Shown here piece after piece: positions 62,268 through 64,000 of a stretch of DNA of 64,000 nt (positions within the stretch are counted from its first letter, which is position 1; every line of letters begins with the position of its first letter). The stretch is from Cladobotryum mycophilum. Taxonomy: Eukaryota > Ascomycota > Sordariomycetes > Hypocreales > Hypocreaceae. The DNA lies in assembly GCA_036429605.1 (NCBI GenBank), contig JAVFKD010000002.1, positions 2,604,001 to 2,668,000 on the forward strand. Reading direction: 5' to 3'. Both the position numbers and the translations under genes were made by a program. The notes under the pieces were generated by a model. That model was given only the letters and a program-made list of their open reading frames with translations, was not told the DNA's origin and did not search any database.

Positions 62268-64000
62268 GGTGGGGGATGCGGTGGGATGTTTGGGGAGGGA
62301 AAAAAATAAGTTGTAGTAGTCCTGAACAACAACGAACAAAAACGCCAATGGATTCAGTGATGAGACTCCAAGATGAATGATTCCTTCGCGAGAAGACGGA
62401 GGATAAAAAGAAGAAGCAATGTATGGATAGGAGGAACTGCTAGAACAATTTGTTTTGAAGGTTCTATTGTTGCGGGCAGAAAAGGAGTCGGTGATGGAGG
62501 GGCTACCTAAATTGTCCCCCGGCGACATGGGGGCTCCGCAAAGCACCAGCGCCTAAAACACCCACCAAGTCTCTGCGACCCTGGCCTGGCCTGGCCGCCC
62601 GATCCCCCACCCTTCTTCTATTTCAACCACCACCCAAAGAGACGCCCACCACGGCCACGACGCCCCCTCGGACACCACTTCGGACACCACCTTGGACACC
62701 ACTCAAACCCACTTCATGCCTCACTAGTAGTCTGGAATAGATAATTTTGTGGTTGGGTGGGTCCCACCTTATTCTTTGAGGGACATTGCAATTGGGATGG
62801 GAATCCTGGATAACCTAGCCAGTGCCAAAAAAAGCCACCACCCACCACCCACTTCCCACCTCCTCTATTGAACAGAGGCACAGTTACATTCATGGGCCAC
62901 ATCAGTGCGGGCACTGTGTTTCTGGGACTGTCTGGGCTTGGAAGAAGGGAAAGGGAAAAAAGCTTAGCCATGTTTAGTGCCTTGAGCATGTTGCGGCCCG
63001 TTATAGAAGGGGAATGGGGAAAGATTGCCGAAGCTTTGAGTACAAGGCTTTGTTTTGTTTGCAAAGCAGCCATAATAACCCATGAGGAACATCTCTCCAT
63101 GAGATAACCTTTAATCTCCCCTTCCAAGTTTGATTCTACCTTGCCGAATATGGCGCCGGCGCGTTGGTTACAAGCTTCGCAAGTTGCCATCTTGGGCTTC
63201 TACAGGAGATTTGATGCCATCTCTACTTTAGCGCTAACGTGTCCAGCAACAACAAGCCAATACCCACTGATAAAGTTGTCGCAATTTCATTGAACAATGA
63301 AAGGCCAATCATCATCGCCGGGCTGGACCAGGTGCTGTTGCTGGAACCATAACCTCGCACATATACCTTATCAAAACGGCCCACTCTAAATGCGATATGC
63401 TAACCTAGAACGTTGGCATTTCTCGTATGCAAGAAATTACCACGTCTTTTGAGGTTGCTGCTGTCTCGTGTTGCGGAAGCCGCCTCTCCCATCGGGCGCA
63501 AACCTTTACCGGTATGTCTAAAACTGGCCCCCTCCCGACAAGATTCGAGGGAGATGTGTCCTACCAAGCACACAGCACTAAATGAAAGCATGCATCCATA
63601 TGGCTGCACGCAGCCTCTCTTCTTCCCCCCTCCTTTCCACAGGGATCGGAAGAAAGGGATCTTCAGGGAGTCCAGGAGTTGCCGACATGGTCCGCGTCTA
63701 CGCTACATGACCAGACGGTGTGGGATGTTCATCACCAAGTACAGTTTTGTTGGTGATGCTGCAGATCGTTAGAGACTCGGCGTCAACTCCATCAGGCCAA
63801 AAAAAAAAGGACTCAAAGGGGCTAGAAAGATGTGATGCCTCGCCGTTGTCTCTGGGGCCTGATGTCATTGGGTCCAGGCCCTCCTTGTACGATCGGCAGA
63901 CGTGCCCCTGGAACAGTCTAGTTCTCACGATCATCTCAACGTTGTTGGCATGCGAGTGCATCCTGAAACAATGGCAGATCAAGATCGACCTGCCGCGTAC
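62268..64000. other. right end of window, no supported gene
   Basis: This stretch holds the promoter side of the mutase and then ordinary DNA. A minus-strand open frame at 62714-63190 (158 codons) and plus-strand frames near 63413-63772 have no recognised domain and no splice support. I leave them uncalled. Confidence 0.5.

Noticed and set aside
62714..63190. Minus-strand open frame of 158 codons upstream of the mutase
   Set aside because: No family is recognised, composition is uneven, an opposite-strand frame overlaps it and no splice sites are convincing.

Overview
This window is nuclear DNA of a filamentous ascomycete (Pezizomycotina, probably Sordariomycetes; genus not determined). The evidence is short GT-AG introns of 53-159 bp with CTAAC-type branch points, long pyrimidine-rich leaders, very frequent microsatellites, two large fungal hybrid histidine kinases, a fungal UDP-galactopyranose mutase and a Fot1/pogo transposon. 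I found no bacterial, viral or CRISPR content and no convincing tRNA or rRNA gene.

Layout. 356-6678 (-) is a 2086-residue PAS-type hybrid histidine kinase. About 5.3 kb without a gene follows. 12007-12867 (-) encodes a cytochrome b561 membrane protein, divergent from an allantoicase at 14375-15547 (+). Next comes an ankyrin plus DIL-domain protein at 16187-18850 (+), then a 5.6-kb gap rich in simple repeats. A TBC-domain Rab GAP lies at 24504-27572 (+). A Fot1-like transposon with perfect 45-bp terminal inverted repeats and a TA target duplication occupies 30128-31982. 36360-37923 (-) encodes a Pro/Gln-rich, probably nuclear, conserved fungal protein. From 37.9 to 50.1 kb I can support no gene. 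50151-58011 (-) is a very large Chk1/Mak2-type histidine kinase (pseudokinase, STAND ATPase, GAF, kinase, receiver), and 60437-62267 (-) is UDP-galactopyranose mutase. The last 1.7 kb shows no supported gene.

Functionally, the two histidine kinases belong to phosphorelay sensing (the Mak1-like and Mak2/3-like classes of fission yeast). Allantoicase belongs to purine nitrogen salvage, with GATA sites upstream. UDP-galactopyranose mutase makes the galactofuranose donor for cell-wall glycans. The TBC protein acts in membrane traffic and the DIL protein may do so.

The most notable technical signal is in 26-38 kb. Three adjacent genes (Rab GAP, transposase, Pro-rich protein) carry four single-base losses, each inside a C/G run of 5-6. 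Adding one base to each run restores a full-length frame whose total length is a multiple of three. This points to local homopolymer undercalling in the assembly, or less likely to real decay. One more frame anomaly sits at a splice junction of the large kinase next to a G4 run.
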